Notes: a model not told the origin generated them from the letters alone. Shown: positions 15,145 to 24,810, numbered from the stretch's first letter. The stretch is DNA of 64,000 bases from Azophilus sp965116165 (GCA_965116165.1 OZ220484.1:2852001-2916000), one strand, 5' to 3'. Program-made: numbers and translations.

Positions 15145-18100
15145 AAACAGGTGATCGGTTTTTCGACCGCCCGGTCCTCAACTCTCCCTACGAATACCCC
15201 GTGCGCCATTGGGAACTCGATGATGGCGGGCAACCCACCAGCTCGATTGTCGATCGTCGCCGCGATCTGTCGTTCATCACGCCGATACCGGCGCCGAGGA
15301 AGGGCAGGGGCGGCCAGCGGGCACTGGTCTTCAGCGAGCAGGCGCGGCAGGTTGCGACCGACGGCCAGCAGTACGATCTCGCCCAGACCATCAACGGTGT
15401 CCGCAAAGCCGTCGATGGCTGGCGGGCCTTGCCGGATCCGGCGCAGTGGCGGGTAACGCCGGAAACGGCCCGCTTGCTCCATCACTGGCGTCACCACCAG
15501 TTCAAAGATATCCGCCCGTTCTTTTGCCAGGTCGAGGCGGTGGAAACGGTAATCTGGCTAACCGAGGTCGCTCCCGGACTCGGCAACAGGGGTAGGCGGT
15601 TCCTGGAGCATCTCGAATTGGCGAACCAGGATGCGAACCCCGACCTTGCCCGGCTCGCCCTGAAACTCGCCACCGGCGCCGGCAAGACCACCGTCATGGC
15701 CATGCTCATTGCATGGCAGACAATCAACGCGGTCCGCCGCCCGAACAGCCGACGGTTCACGCGCGGCTTTCTGGTGGTTGCTCCGGGAATAACGATCAAG
15801 GACCGCCTCCGCGTGCTGCGGCCCAACGACCCGGATAGCTATTATCGCAGCAGGGAACTGGTACCGGGCGACATGCTGGGCGACCTTGAGCGCGCCAAAG
15901 TCGTCATCACCAATTTCCACGCATTCAAACGGCGCGAAACGATGCAGGTCTCCAGAGGCGGCCGAGCGCTGCTGCAAGGGCGCGGTTCCGAAATTCGCTC
16001 GCTGGAGACCGAAGGCCAGATGCTCCAGCGCGTTATGCCCGAACTGATGGGGATGAGGAACGTGCTGGCCCTGAACGACGAGGCGCACCACTGTTATCGG
16101 GAAAAACCGAACGAGAGCGACGAAGGCAAGCTTGTGGGAGACGACCGCAAGGAGGCCGAGAAGAATCGCGAGGCCGCGCGGCTCTGGATATCCGGGCTGG
16201 AGGCGGTCAAGCGCAAGCTCGGGCTCGCCCGTGTGCTCGATCTTTCGGCGACGCCGTTCTTCCTGCGCGGCTCGGGCTATGCCGAAGGGACACTCTTCCC
16301 CTGGACCATGAGCGATTTTTCGTTGATGGACGCCATTGAGAGCGGCATCGTCAAGCTGCCCCGCGTCCCGGTCGCCGACAACATCCCCGGCGGCGACATG
16401 CCGAAGTTCCGCAACCTGTGGGAGCACATCCGCAAGGACATGCCGAAGAAGGGCCGCGGCAAGGCCTCGAACCTTGATCCGCTGCTTCTTCCCGCACCGC
16501 TTCAGACGGCGTTGCAAGCCCTGTATGGCCACTATGAAAAGACCTTTGCGCTCTGGGAGGAGGCGGGCATCGAGGTACCGCCCTGCTTCATCGTGGTCTG
16601 CAACAACACATCGACCTCGAAGCTGATTTACGACTACATCTCGGGTTTCGAGCGCCCGGATGGCTCTAGGATGCCGGAACAGGGTCGCCTCAAACTGTTC
16701 CGCAACTTCGACGACCAGGGCAAGGCCCTCGCGCGGCCACGCACCTTGCTGATCGACAGCGAGCAGCTCGAGTCGGGGGAAGCGCTCGACCGCAACTTCC
16801 GCACCATGGCGGCCGACGAGATCGAACGCTTCCGCCGCGAGATCATTGAGCGCACGGGTGATCGGAAACACGCCGAAAAGCTCTCGGACCAGGAATTGCT
16901 GCGCGAGGTGATGAATACGGTTGGCAAGAAAGGTCGGCTCGGCGGCGCGACCCGATGCGTCGTTTCGGTGTCGATGCTGACGGAGGGCTGGGACGCGAAC
17001 ACTGTCACCCATGTGCTGGGGGTGCGTGCTTTCGGCACACAGCTTCTCTGCGAACAGGCGGTCGGCCGGTCCCTGCGGCGGCAATCCTATGCACTGAACG
17101 AGGACGGTGTTCTGCCCGTGGAGTATGCGGATGTGCTCGGCATCCCGTTCGACTTCACCGCTGAGCCCGTGGTCGCCCCGCCGCAGAAGCCGCGCAAGAC
17201 GGTGGAGGTCAGGGCGGTTTCGCCCGACCGCGATGCCTGCGAAATTCGCTTTCCGCGCGTCGCGGGCTACCGTGTTGAATTGCCGGAGGAGCGTCTTAAG
17301 GCAGAATTCGACGACGATTCGACCTTGGTGCTAACCCCCGAACTTGTGGGTCCGACCCGCACCCGTAATGAGGGCATCATTGGCGAAGGGGTCGAACTCA
17401 ACTTGGTTCACACCGGTGCTCTGCGCAAATCGACACTGCTGTTTCATCTGACCAAGCGTCTGCTCGAGACCAAATGGCGCGACCCCGGCGAGGAGCCGAA
17501 ACTGCACCTTTTCGGCCAGCTCAAAGGCATCGCGCGCCAGTGGCTCGACAAGCACCTTGTTTGTGAGCGTGGCACCCGGCAGGCGCAGCTTATGTATCTA
17601 ACCCTTGCGGACATGGCATGTGAACGCATCACGCAGGCCATCGTCACCCGCCACCTCAAAGAACGTCGGGTCAAGGCGGTGCTCGACCCCTTCAACGCAT
17701 CCGGCTCCACAAGGCATGTTCGCTTCACGACCTCGAAGAAGCTCTACAGAACAGACGCGCAAAAGTGTCATATCAACCATGTCGTTTGCGATAGCGACTG
17801 GGAGGCCGAGTTCTGTCGGGTTGCGGAGCGCCATCCCCGCGTCCGGGCCTATGTCAAAAATCACGGTCTGGGGCTGGAAGTGCCCTATCGCTTCGGCGGC
17901 GAGGCACACACCTATATTCCAGATTTCATTGTGCTGGTGGATGACGGACGAGGCGATGACGATCTCCTGCATCTGATCGTCGAGATCAAGGGCTATCGCA
18001 GGGAAGATGCCAAGGACAAGAAGAATACGATGGACACCTACTGGGTGCCGGGGGTGAACGCGCTCGGTGATTTCGGCCGATGGGCCTTCGCCGAATTCAC

Positions 18101-18296
18101 CGATATACACGGGATTGAGAAGGACTTCGAAGACAAAGTAGCCGTCGAGATGGGGCGTATGGTCAACCGGTTCCGCTCGTCGGACGAAATCGCTGCCGCT
18201 GACTGGCTGGCCAATGCCGGAGGCAGCGCGCCCAACCTTGAGGATATACCACGCCGACGGAGTGAACTCGGGGTCGCATATTCTCCGGGGGATTAG
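15141..18296 (+). CDS. res: Type III restriction endonuclease Res subunit
   Basis: A 1,051-residue DEAD-like helicase/nuclease. It has helicase motif I KLATGAGKTTVMAM near residue 175, motif II LNDEAHHCY near 312, motif VI-like QAVGRSLRRQSY near 640, and a C-terminal nuclease core with YIPDFIVL (Asp about 927) and LIVEIKGYR (Glu-x-Lys about 947). Type III Res works with Mod: it hydrolyses ATP, moves along unmodified DNA and cuts beside paired recognition sites. The N-terminal NSPYEYPVRHWELDDGG is typical of the BPTD_3080-like branch. It starts within the stop of the small nuclease gene. Composition is closer to the GC-rich genome than the two genes before it. Confidence 0.9.
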   Translation: MKTGDRFFDRPVLNSPYEYPVRHWELDDGGQPTSSIVDRRRDLSFITPIPAPRKGRGGQRALVFSEQARQVATDGQQYDLAQTINGVRKAVDGWRALPDPAQWRVTPETARLLHHWRHHQFKDIRPFFCQVEAVETVIWLTEVAPGLGNRGRRFLEHLELANQDANPDLARLALKLATGAGKTTVMAMLIAWQTINAVRRPNSRRFTRGFLVVAPGITIKDRLRVLRPNDPDSYYRSRELVPGDMLGDLERAKVVITNFHAFKRRETMQVSRGGRALLQGRGSEIRSLETEGQMLQRVMPELMGMRNVLALNDEAHHCYREKPNESDEGKLVGDDRKEAEKNREAARLWISGLEAVKRKLGLARVLDLSATPFFLRGSGYAEGTLFPWTMSDFSLMDAIESGIVKLPRVPVADNIPGGDMPKFRNLWEHIRKDMPKKGRGKASNLDPLLLPAPLQTALQALYGHYEKTFALWEEAGIEVPPCFIVVCNNTSTSKLIYDYISGFERPDGSRMPEQGRLKLFRNFDDQGKALARPRTLLIDSEQLESGEALDRNFRTMAADEIERFRREIIERTGDRKHAEKLSDQELLREVMNTVGKKGRLGGATRCVVSVSMLTEGWDANTVTHVLGVRAFGTQLLCEQAVGRSLRRQSYALNEDGVLPVEYADVLGIPFDFTAEPVVAPPQKPRKTVEVRAVSPDRDACEIRFPRVAGYRVELPEERLKAEFDDDSTLVLTPELVGPTRTRNEGIIGEGVELNLVHTGALRKSTLLFHLTKRLLETKWRDPGEEPKLHLFGQLKGIARQWLDKHLVCERGTRQAQLMYLTLADMACERITQAIVTRHLKERRVKAVLDPFNASGSTRHVRFTTSKKLYRTDAQKCHINHVVCDSDWEAEFCRVAERHPRVRAYVKNHGLGLEVPYRFGGEAHTYIPDFIVLVDDGRGDDDLLHLIVEIKGYRREDAKDKKNTMDTYWVPGVNALGDFGRWAFAEFTDIHGIEKDFEDKVAVEMGRMVNRFRSSDEIAAADWLANAGGSAPNLEDIPRRRSELGVAYSPGD

Positions 18297-18322
18297 TAGC
18301 CTTAGCCGTATTGAGGAAAGTT

Positions 18323-18347
18323 CAGATTTACCAACGGCAGAACCTGA
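18323..18347 (+). repeat. 25-bp match to the DUF6978 gene
   Basis: CAGATTTACCAACGGCAGAA plus CCTGA here differs by one base from 27232-27256, where it encodes the IYQRQNL motif of DUF6978. In the same frame here it also reads QIYQRQNL, then ILIYDLTMRIA and a stop. It lies in the res-mod gap and may be a relic of another gene end. Confidence 0.5.
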
Positions 18348-18385
18348 TCCTGATCTACGATCTGACTATGAGGATTGCTTGAACC

Positions 18386-21163
18386 ATGGCGCGCGGATCA
18401 CGAAAGAAGTCCGTCGAGACGCTCACGCACAGCGAGGCGGGGCGGCGCAATATCCCGACGGCGGAATACCATCCCGTCATGACGGAAGAAGAAAGGACGC
18501 CGATCCGCGCAGCCTACGAGCGCCGCAACCGCGACCTCGACCCGCAACTCGTTTGGCGCGGCAAGGACGAGCAGGATGCCGCCGACCTCGTCGTTCAAGC
18601 GCCGCCGCTCTATATCCAGGAGAAAGTGCACCCCAAGGTGCTGATTGATGACCTGCTGCGACAGAGCAGGGAACGGCGGGAGGAAGAGACGCCGACCCCC
18701 GATTTATTCGCTGATTTCAACGGCCTGCCCGACGACGACGCCAGAACCGAGTTCTATCAACACGACGCCAACTGGTCGAACCGCATGATCCTCGGCGACA
18801 GCTTGCAGGCGATGGCGTCGCTGGCCGAACGCGAGGGCCTGCGCGGCAAGGTGCAATGCATCTATATCGACCCGCCTTACGGCATCAGGTTCAATTCCAA
18901 CTTCCAGTGGTCCACCACCAGCCGCGACGTGCGGGACGGCAAGGCCGACCACATCACCCGCGAGCCGGAGCAGGTGAAGGCGTTTCGCGACACCTGGCGC
19001 GACGGTATTCATTCCTATCTGAGTTATCTGCGCGACCGGCTGGTTGTGGCGCGAGACTTGCTAACACAAAGCGGCTCGGTGTTCGTGCAGATCGGGGACG
19101 AAAATGTGCACCGGGTGAGGGTGTTGATGGATGAGGTGTTTGGGGAGGGGAATTTTGTCGGTGAAATTATTTTCAACAAGACAACAGGATTTTCTGGCAG
19201 TTATCTTTCTCAGGTGACTGACACAGTTCTCTGGTATGGAAAGTCAAAACAAACGCTTAAATTTCGCCTGCTGTGGCGAAAGAAAGTCCCAGGAGATGAT
19301 GGGGCAACTAAGGTTAGACCGGTAAGTTCTTTTGGTGCGTTAGCAGCTTATCCGCATGATCCGAGGCGCCTTGCGACGTCAGCTGATCTGACGTCGCAAG
19401 GCGCCTCGGATCATGACAAGGGCATAAATATCCACGGCAAGTTCTTCCCTCCAAAGCGTGGTCTTCATTGGAAAACAACTACGCTAGGTCTCCAGAGACT
19501 CATTTCAGCAGGGCGTCTTTTTGTTGAAGGACAAAGTCCAAGATATATACGTTTCGTAGACGACTTCCCTATTTTCCCATTCACGAACGTGTGGATGGAT
19601 ATAGGTGGCATTCAAAGCAGAACCGACCCTAAGGTTTATGTCGTTCAAACAGCAAATGAGACAGTAAAACGCTGCATCCTCATGACCACCGACCCCGGCG
19701 ACCTAGTGTTGGATCCCACCTGCGGCTCCGGCACCACGGCCTATGTCGCCGAACAATGGGGCCGGCGCTGGATTACCATCGACACGTCCCGAGTCGCGCT
19801 GGCCTTGGCCCGCGCCCGCGTTATGGGCGCACGCTATCCATGGTATCTGCTCGCCGACAGCCCCGAGGGGCAACGCAAAGAAGCCGAGGTCGTGCGGCGC
19901 GCGCCGTCGCAGGCGCCGACCCATGGCGACATCCGCCAAGGCTTCGTCTACGAACGGGTGCCCCACATCACCCTCAAATCCATCGCCAACAATGCCGAGA
20001 TCGACGTGATCTGGGAACGCTGGCAGCAAACCCTCGAACCGCTCCGCGTCCGACTCAACGACTGCCTCGGGGGGGGGGGGGGGGGGACTTGGGAAGAATG
20101 GGAGATCCCGCGAGAGGTCGGAGAGGAATGGCCCGCCGATGCCAAATCCGCGCACACCGAATGGTGGGAAGCGCGCATCGTCCGCCAGCGGGAGATCGAC
20201 GCCTCCATCGCCGCCAAGGCAGACACCGAATATCTTTACGACAAGCCCTATGAAGACAAGTCCCGCATCCGCGTGGCCGGCCCCTTCACGGTCGAGAGCC
20301 TGGCACCGCACCGCATGCTGGCGGTCGACGAGAACGACGAACTTTTCACCGGTGTCGCCGAACAGCGGCTCGGCTACGGCGAGGCGGCCAACTTCACCGA
20401 CATGATCCTCGATAATCTCAGGACGGCCGGCGTGCAGCAGGCGCACAAGCAAGATCGCATCGCCTTCACGGCACTGACCCCTTGGCCGGGCCACTACGTC
20501 TGCGCCGAGGGCCGCTACGTAGAGGGCAGCGGCAAGAAAGGCACCATGCGCCGCGCCGGCATCTTCGTCGGGCCGGAGTTCGGCACCGTCGCACGCCCCG
20601 ATCTGGTGGCCGCCGTGCGCGAGGCCGCCGATGTCGGCTTCGATGTGCTGATCGCTTGCGCCTTCAGCTACGATGCCCACGCCGCCGAGTTCGATAAGCT
20701 GGGACGCATTCCGGTGCTCAAGGCGCACATGAACGCCGACCTGCACATGGCCGACGACCTCAAGAACACCGGCAAGGGCAACCTCTTTGTCATCTTTGGC
20801 GAGCCCGACATCGACATCCTGAAGCAGGGTGACGAGACCATCCGGGTGCGGATCAACGGCGTGGATGTCTTCCATCCGAACACCGGAGAGATTCGCAGCG
20901 ACGGTGCCGACGGCATTGCCTGCTGGTTCATCGACACCGATTACAACGAGGAGAGCTTCTTCGTCCGCCACGCCTATTTCCTGGGCGCGAACGACCCCTA
21001 CAAGGCGCTGAAGACGACGCTGAAGGCGGAAATCGACCGTGACGCCTGGGCCACGCTGAAGAGCGACACATCGCGCCCTTTCCCGAGTCCTGCCTCCGGC
21101 CGCATCGCCGTCAAGGTCATCAACCACTTGGGCGATGAGGCAATGAAGGTGTTTCGGGTATGA
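18386..21163 (+). CDS. mod: Type III DNA methyltransferase Mod subunit (poly-G tract)
   Basis: A 925-residue beta-class adenine methyltransferase. It has motif IV CIYIDPPYGIRFNSNF near residue 160 and motif I VLDPTCGSGTTAY near 443, with the target-recognition region between them. Mod recognises the site, methylates it to protect host DNA, and guides Res. Three oddities are visible. The centre (about 19130-19685) is clearly AT-richer than both ends, as after exchange of a specificity domain. It contains a perfect 28-bp inverted repeat. Eighteen consecutive Gs (20069-20086) encode six glycines near residue 562; any length not a multiple of three would truncate the product there. In this assembly the gene is in frame. 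Confidence 0.9.
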   Translation: MARGSRKKSVETLTHSEAGRRNIPTAEYHPVMTEEERTPIRAAYERRNRDLDPQLVWRGKDEQDAADLVVQAPPLYIQEKVHPKVLIDDLLRQSRERREEETPTPDLFADFNGLPDDDARTEFYQHDANWSNRMILGDSLQAMASLAEREGLRGKVQCIYIDPPYGIRFNSNFQWSTTSRDVRDGKADHITREPEQVKAFRDTWRDGIHSYLSYLRDRLVVARDLLTQSGSVFVQIGDENVHRVRVLMDEVFGEGNFVGEIIFNKTTGFSGSYLSQVTDTVLWYGKSKQTLKFRLLWRKKVPGDDGATKVRPVSSFGALAAYPHDPRRLATSADLTSQGASDHDKGINIHGKFFPPKRGLHWKTTTLGLQRLISAGRLFVEGQSPRYIRFVDDFPIFPFTNVWMDIGGIQSRTDPKVYVVQTANETVKRCILMTTDPGDLVLDPTCGSGTTAYVAEQWGRRWITIDTSRVALALARARVMGARYPWYLLADSPEGQRKEAEVVRRAPSQAPTHGDIRQGFVYERVPHITLKSIANNAEIDVIWERWQQTLEPLRVRLNDCLGGGGGGTWEEWEIPREVGEEWPADAKSAHTEWWEARIVRQREIDASIAAKADTEYLYDKPYEDKSRIRVAGPFTVESLAPHRMLAVDENDELFTGVAEQRLGYGEAANFTDMILDNLRTAGVQQAHKQDRIAFTALTPWPGHYVCAEGRYVEGSGKKGTMRRAGIFVGPEFGTVARPDLVAAVREAADVGFDVLIACAFSYDAHAAEFDKLGRIPVLKAHMNADLHMADDLKNTGKGNLFVIFGEPDIDILKQGDETIRVRINGVDVFHPNTGEIRSDGADGIACWFIDTDYNEESFFVRHAYFLGANDPYKALKTTLKAEIDRDAWATLKSDTSRPFPSPASGRIAVKVINHLGDEAMKVFRV
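19355..19415. repeat. Perfect 28-bp inverted repeat inside mod
   Basis: The left arm 19355-19382 begins CATGATCCGAGGCGCC and the right arm 19388-19415 ends GGCGCCTCGGATCATG. The arms are fully complementary over 28 bp around a 5-base loop. It keeps the reading frame and is GC-rich within an AT-rich segment. Confidence 0.95.
20069..20086 (+). repeat. Homopolymeric G(18) tract in mod
   Basis: Eighteen consecutive G residues follow GACTGCCTC and precede ACTTGGG, within the coding frame. Tracts of this length slip readily during replication, and are the classical switch in phase-variable type III mod genes of Haemophilus, Neisseria and Helicobacter-type bacteria. Confidence 0.9.
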
Positions 21164-21193
21164 CGCATTCCACACCACACTGGAACCGATCCC

Positions 21194-22186
21194 TTGGCTA
21201 GCGCCGCGCACCTCAAGGCGCTGCTGAAATCGCACATGGAAGGCGATGACGACCGCTTTTTCTCGGTCGCGATGCAGCTTGCCGCTCACGAGGCTAGACA
21301 CGGCCACGGCAAGCTGGCGCGCGAATTGCGCACCATTATTGACGATGCGAAGAGCCACCGCGGCCTGAGTTCGCCCGTACCCATCGGACGCCCGCGTGGT
21401 GAGTTGGCGTCTCTGCTGGAAGACTCCTATCCGAAGGCCCGGCTGGGGGACATGATCCTCGGGACGGAGCTTTCCAGGCAGATCCGGCGTGTCATTCGAG
21501 AGCAGCGTCATGCCGGCCGAATACTCGAGCATGGCCTTGCCCCGAGACGCAAGTTGTTACTGCTGGGACCGCCGGGCACCGGCAAGACAATGACCGCATC
21601 CGTGCTCGCCGGTGAGTTGGGCCTGCCGCTTCTCCAGATCCGGCTCGATGGTCTTATTACCAAGTTCATGGGCGAAACGGCGGCCAAGCTCAGGCAAATT
21701 TTCGACGCCACTGGACGAACACGCGGTGTGTACTTCTTTGACGAGTTCGATGCCATTGGCTCACAACGTGGGCTCGCCAACGACATCGGCGAAATTCGCC
21801 GGGTGTTGAACAGCTTTCTGCAGATGATCGAGCAGGATCATTCGCACAGTCTTGTGGTCGCCGCGACCAATCATCAGGAAATCCTAGATCCGGCGCTCTT
21901 CCGACGCTTCGACGATGTGCTGCACTACGATCTTCCCAATCGCTCGCAGATCGAGAAACTCCTCCAAACGCGTCTTGCGGGCCGCACCGAGAAGGCGATT
22001 CACTGGGCGGGACTTGCCGAGGTAGCGGCAGGATTGAGCTACGCCGAAGTCACGCGAGCCGCCGACGAAGTGCTTAAGGATGCGCTGATCCGCCAGCGCG
22101 ACGGCGTCCACGAACCCGATATCACGGCCATGCTGAAGGAGCGCAAGGCAATCCATCACCGGCTGAACGAGAAGGCTGTGTCGTAG
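21194..22186 (+). CDS. ietA: AAA+ ATPase, IetA-like defence protein
   Basis: A 330-residue AAA+ protein. It has Walker A GPPGTGKTMTASVL near residues 124-137, an FMGET pore-loop-like segment, Walker B GVYFFDEFDAIGSQRG near 177-192, a sensor 1 ATNH and an arginine-finger stretch LFRRFDDV. It sits 18 bases before a subtilase gene. An AAA ATPase next to a subtilisin-like protease is the composition of the IetAS anti-phage system. The TTG at 21194 is chosen as start because it gives an N-terminus MASAAHLKALLKSH in keeping with relatives; ATG 21236 would remove it. It follows mod by 30 bases, so co-transcription with the restriction genes is likely. Confidence 0.8.
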   Translation: MASAAHLKALLKSHMEGDDDRFFSVAMQLAAHEARHGHGKLARELRTIIDDAKSHRGLSSPVPIGRPRGELASLLEDSYPKARLGDMILGTELSRQIRRVIREQRHAGRILEHGLAPRRKLLLLGPPGTGKTMTASVLAGELGLPLLQIRLDGLITKFMGETAAKLRQIFDATGRTRGVYFFDEFDAIGSQRGLANDIGEIRRVLNSFLQMIEQDHSHSLVVAATNHQEILDPALFRRFDDVLHYDLPNRSQIEKLLQTRLAGRTEKAIHWAGLAEVAAGLSYAEVTRAADEVLKDALIRQRDGVHEPDITAMLKERKAIHHRLNEKAVS

Positions 22187-22204
22187 GGGGCGCTCGGCTT
22201 CGAC

Positions 22205-24712
22205 ATGGCGAATGGAAGCGATGAAAGGTATTGGCACTTCATCCTTGACGGAGTGACTGAGACCGAGGCTTTTCGATCGCGAGGCGGCGGCGGAAGATCG
22301 CTGATTCCCAAGCAAGACCGAGTGCAACATGGTGAGTTTTTGCTGGGTCAGATTGACGAGTTGCGGCTTGAAGCCACGAGCGCAAGCGAGGCGCAACGGG
22401 AAGCCGGACTTGAGGACGGGCTCGGGCTTCAAGTCGAATTCGAGAGCTTTCCAGATATCGAGTTGGCGTTTGAGAGCCTTGCCAGGGAAAGACAGGGCAT
22501 CGAATTGTTGAATGTCCGCCAAGAGGAGAACCGCACGTGCGCCACCGTATTCGTCCCCGACGGAAGGCTGGATCACTTTGAAGGCCTTGTTCGCGATTAC
22601 CTGTCCAAGAGGCAAGACAGCATTGGGAGGCCTCGCGACAATCGGCGTCTGATCGACGCTATCCGACAGATTCGGGCAGCAAGCTTGCGCGCTCTCTGGA
22701 CAGATACCGCAGACGCATTTCCAGACGAGGATGAGGGATCCATATGGTGGGAGGTCTGGCTGCCGGTCCGGACGCAGCAGGAAGTTGCTCTTGCCTCTTT
22801 TCGTCGCCTTGTCGAAGCTCAGGACATGGAGGCCGCACAGGGAGAGTTGCGATTCCCGGAGCGCTCGGTGCTCCTAGTTCATGCGACCGTCGCCCAGATG
22901 CGCGCCTCAATCCTCACGCTCAACAGCATCGCGGAACTGCGGCGGCCCAAAGAGACGGCGGATTTCTTCGATTCCCTGCCGCCTGAGGAGCAACAGGAGT
23001 GGCTTGAAGAACTATTGGCTCGAACCCAATTCACGCCCAAAAGCAACACGGTGCCCCATGTCTGCTTGCTTGATACCGGAGTCAACCGGGGCCACCCTCT
23101 GCTCACGCCCGCACTGGCCACAAATGACCTCCACACCGTCGAACCTGCTTGGGGAACCAACGACCTCCACGGTCATGGCACCGAAATGGCCGGGCTGGCT
23201 TTGGCCGGCAACCTGACGAAACTACTTGCCGGCCGAAACCAAGTACAACTCAATCATCGCCTTGAGTCCGTGAAGTTGTTGTCGCAGGGGGGATCGGGCG
23301 GCAACGATTCCCGCCTCCATGGTCTTCTCACAATCCAAGCAGTAATCCGACCCGAGGTCACTGCTCCGAATCGGGCTAGGGTTTTCGGCATGGCTGTGAC
23401 AGCGCGAGACAACCGGGACCGAGGGCAGCCGTCCGCGTGGTCTGCGGCACTCGATTCGCTGGCAGCGGATGCCGATGAGGGTGGCGCTCGGCCACGCTTG
23501 CTCATTGTGTCGGCCGGGAATATCAACGACCTCAATGCGTGGTCCAATTACCCGCACAGTAACGAGACGGACGGAGTGCACGACCCGGCCCAGGCTTGGA
23601 ACACCCTCACGGTCGGTGCCTTTACGGAGCTTGTCCGGATCACTGAACCGAATATGGGCGACTACGCGGTGGTCGCTCCCAAGGGGGGCTTGAGCCCGTC
23701 CAGCACAACATCGGTTACATGGCAGCGTCATTGGCCGCTCAAACCAGATGTTGTGTGTGAAGGGGGGAACGCGGCCAAAGACGCACTCGGTTGCGTCTCG
23801 GTGCCAAGCCTTAGCCTTTTGACAACACACCACCGTCCTGCCGACCGACTCTTTACAACCACTAATGCCACGAGCGCGGCGACGGCACTTGCCTCGCGGC
23901 TAGCGGCTCAAGTGATGGTCGAGTACCCGAAATTGTGGCCAGAAACCGTTCGTGCTCTCATCGTTCACTCCGCGGGGTGGACAGACGCAATGAAGCGCAT
24001 GTTCCTGCCCGCAGTTAAGAGTCCATCGAAAGGCGACTGCCAAAGGCTGGTGAGGCGCTGCGGGTTTGGAGTCCCCGACCTTGGTCGTGCGCTTTGGAGT
24101 GCCTCGAACTCGCTGACCATGGTCGTGCAAGAGAGTTTGCAGCCCTTTTTTAAGAAGAATCGCGGCAGCCTGTCAACGACGCGTGATATGCATCTCCACA
24201 ATCTGCCATGGCCTGTTGATGAACTTGAGGAACTGGGGGAGACACAGGTCGAGATGCGTGTGACGCTCTCTTACTTCATCGAACCGAATCCTTCGCAGAG
24301 GGGGGACGCTTCACGATATCGGTACGCATCCCATGGCCTTCGTTTCGATGTGAAGAGGCCCCTCGAATCGATCAACGCGTTTCGAGGTCGGATCAATGCG
24401 GCAGCCCGAGACGAAGAGAAAGGGGCGGCATCGGGCCAAGGAGACCCGGAGTGGCTGATAGGCACACAGAATCGACACAAGGGCTCTCTGCATGGGGACA
24501 TCTGGCGTGGAAGCGCCGCCGATCTTGCGAGCCGAGGGCACATCGCTGTCTACCCCGCCACCGGTTGGTGGAAGACACGCCCCAAGCTTAAACGGTATGG
24601 TCGAAGTGCACGATACGCTTTGGTGGTCAGTATCAAGGTGCCGGAAATCGACATCAATCTTTACACCGCCGTCGCGAATCGAATAGACGTGCCGGTCACC
24701 GTTGGGACTTGA
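22205..24712 (+). CDS. ietS: Subtilisin-like serine protease, IetS-like defence protein
   Basis: An 835-residue S8 peptidase without signal peptide, so probably cytoplasmic. The catalytic triad is visible in order: Asp in CLLDTGVNRGHP near 289, His in DLHGHGTEMAG near 323, and Ser in TNATSAATALAS near 555. About 250 residues precede the catalytic domain, and a 230-residue C-terminal part follows. With the upstream ATPase gene 18 bases away it forms the ATPase-protease pair known as IetAS. How the pair senses phage or what it cleaves is not established. It is the last gene of the forward defence operon. Confidence 0.82.
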   Translation: MANGSDERYWHFILDGVTETEAFRSRGGGGRSLIPKQDRVQHGEFLLGQIDELRLEATSASEAQREAGLEDGLGLQVEFESFPDIELAFESLARERQGIELLNVRQEENRTCATVFVPDGRLDHFEGLVRDYLSKRQDSIGRPRDNRRLIDAIRQIRAASLRALWTDTADAFPDEDEGSIWWEVWLPVRTQQEVALASFRRLVEAQDMEAAQGELRFPERSVLLVHATVAQMRASILTLNSIAELRRPKETADFFDSLPPEEQQEWLEELLARTQFTPKSNTVPHVCLLDTGVNRGHPLLTPALATNDLHTVEPAWGTNDLHGHGTEMAGLALAGNLTKLLAGRNQVQLNHRLESVKLLSQGGSGGNDSRLHGLLTIQAVIRPEVTAPNRARVFGMAVTARDNRDRGQPSAWSAALDSLAADADEGGARPRLLIVSAGNINDLNAWSNYPHSNETDGVHDPAQAWNTLTVGAFTELVRITEPNMGDYAVVAPKGGLSPSSTTSVTWQRHWPLKPDVVCEGGNAAKDALGCVSVPSLSLLTTHHRPADRLFTTTNATSAATALASRLAAQVMVEYPKLWPETVRALIVHSAGWTDAMKRMFLPAVKSPSKGDCQRLVRRCGFGVPDLGRALWSASNSLTMVVQESLQPFFKKNRGSLSTTRDMHLHNLPWPVDELEELGETQVEMRVTLSYFIEPNPSQRGDASRYRYASHGLRFDVKRPLESINAFRGRINAAARDEEKGAASGQGDPEWLIGTQNRHKGSLHGDIWRGSAADLASRGHIAVYPATGWWKTRPKLKRYGRSARYALVVSIKVPEIDINLYTAVANRIDVPVTVGT

Positions 24713-24810
24713 CCTGCGATTCCATGGCGCTGCCAGCCTCACGAACAGTCTTCCGAGGCTGACCGAGGATGGGCAAAAGACCGCGAAGACTAAAGCGTCC
24801 GACCTGCATT

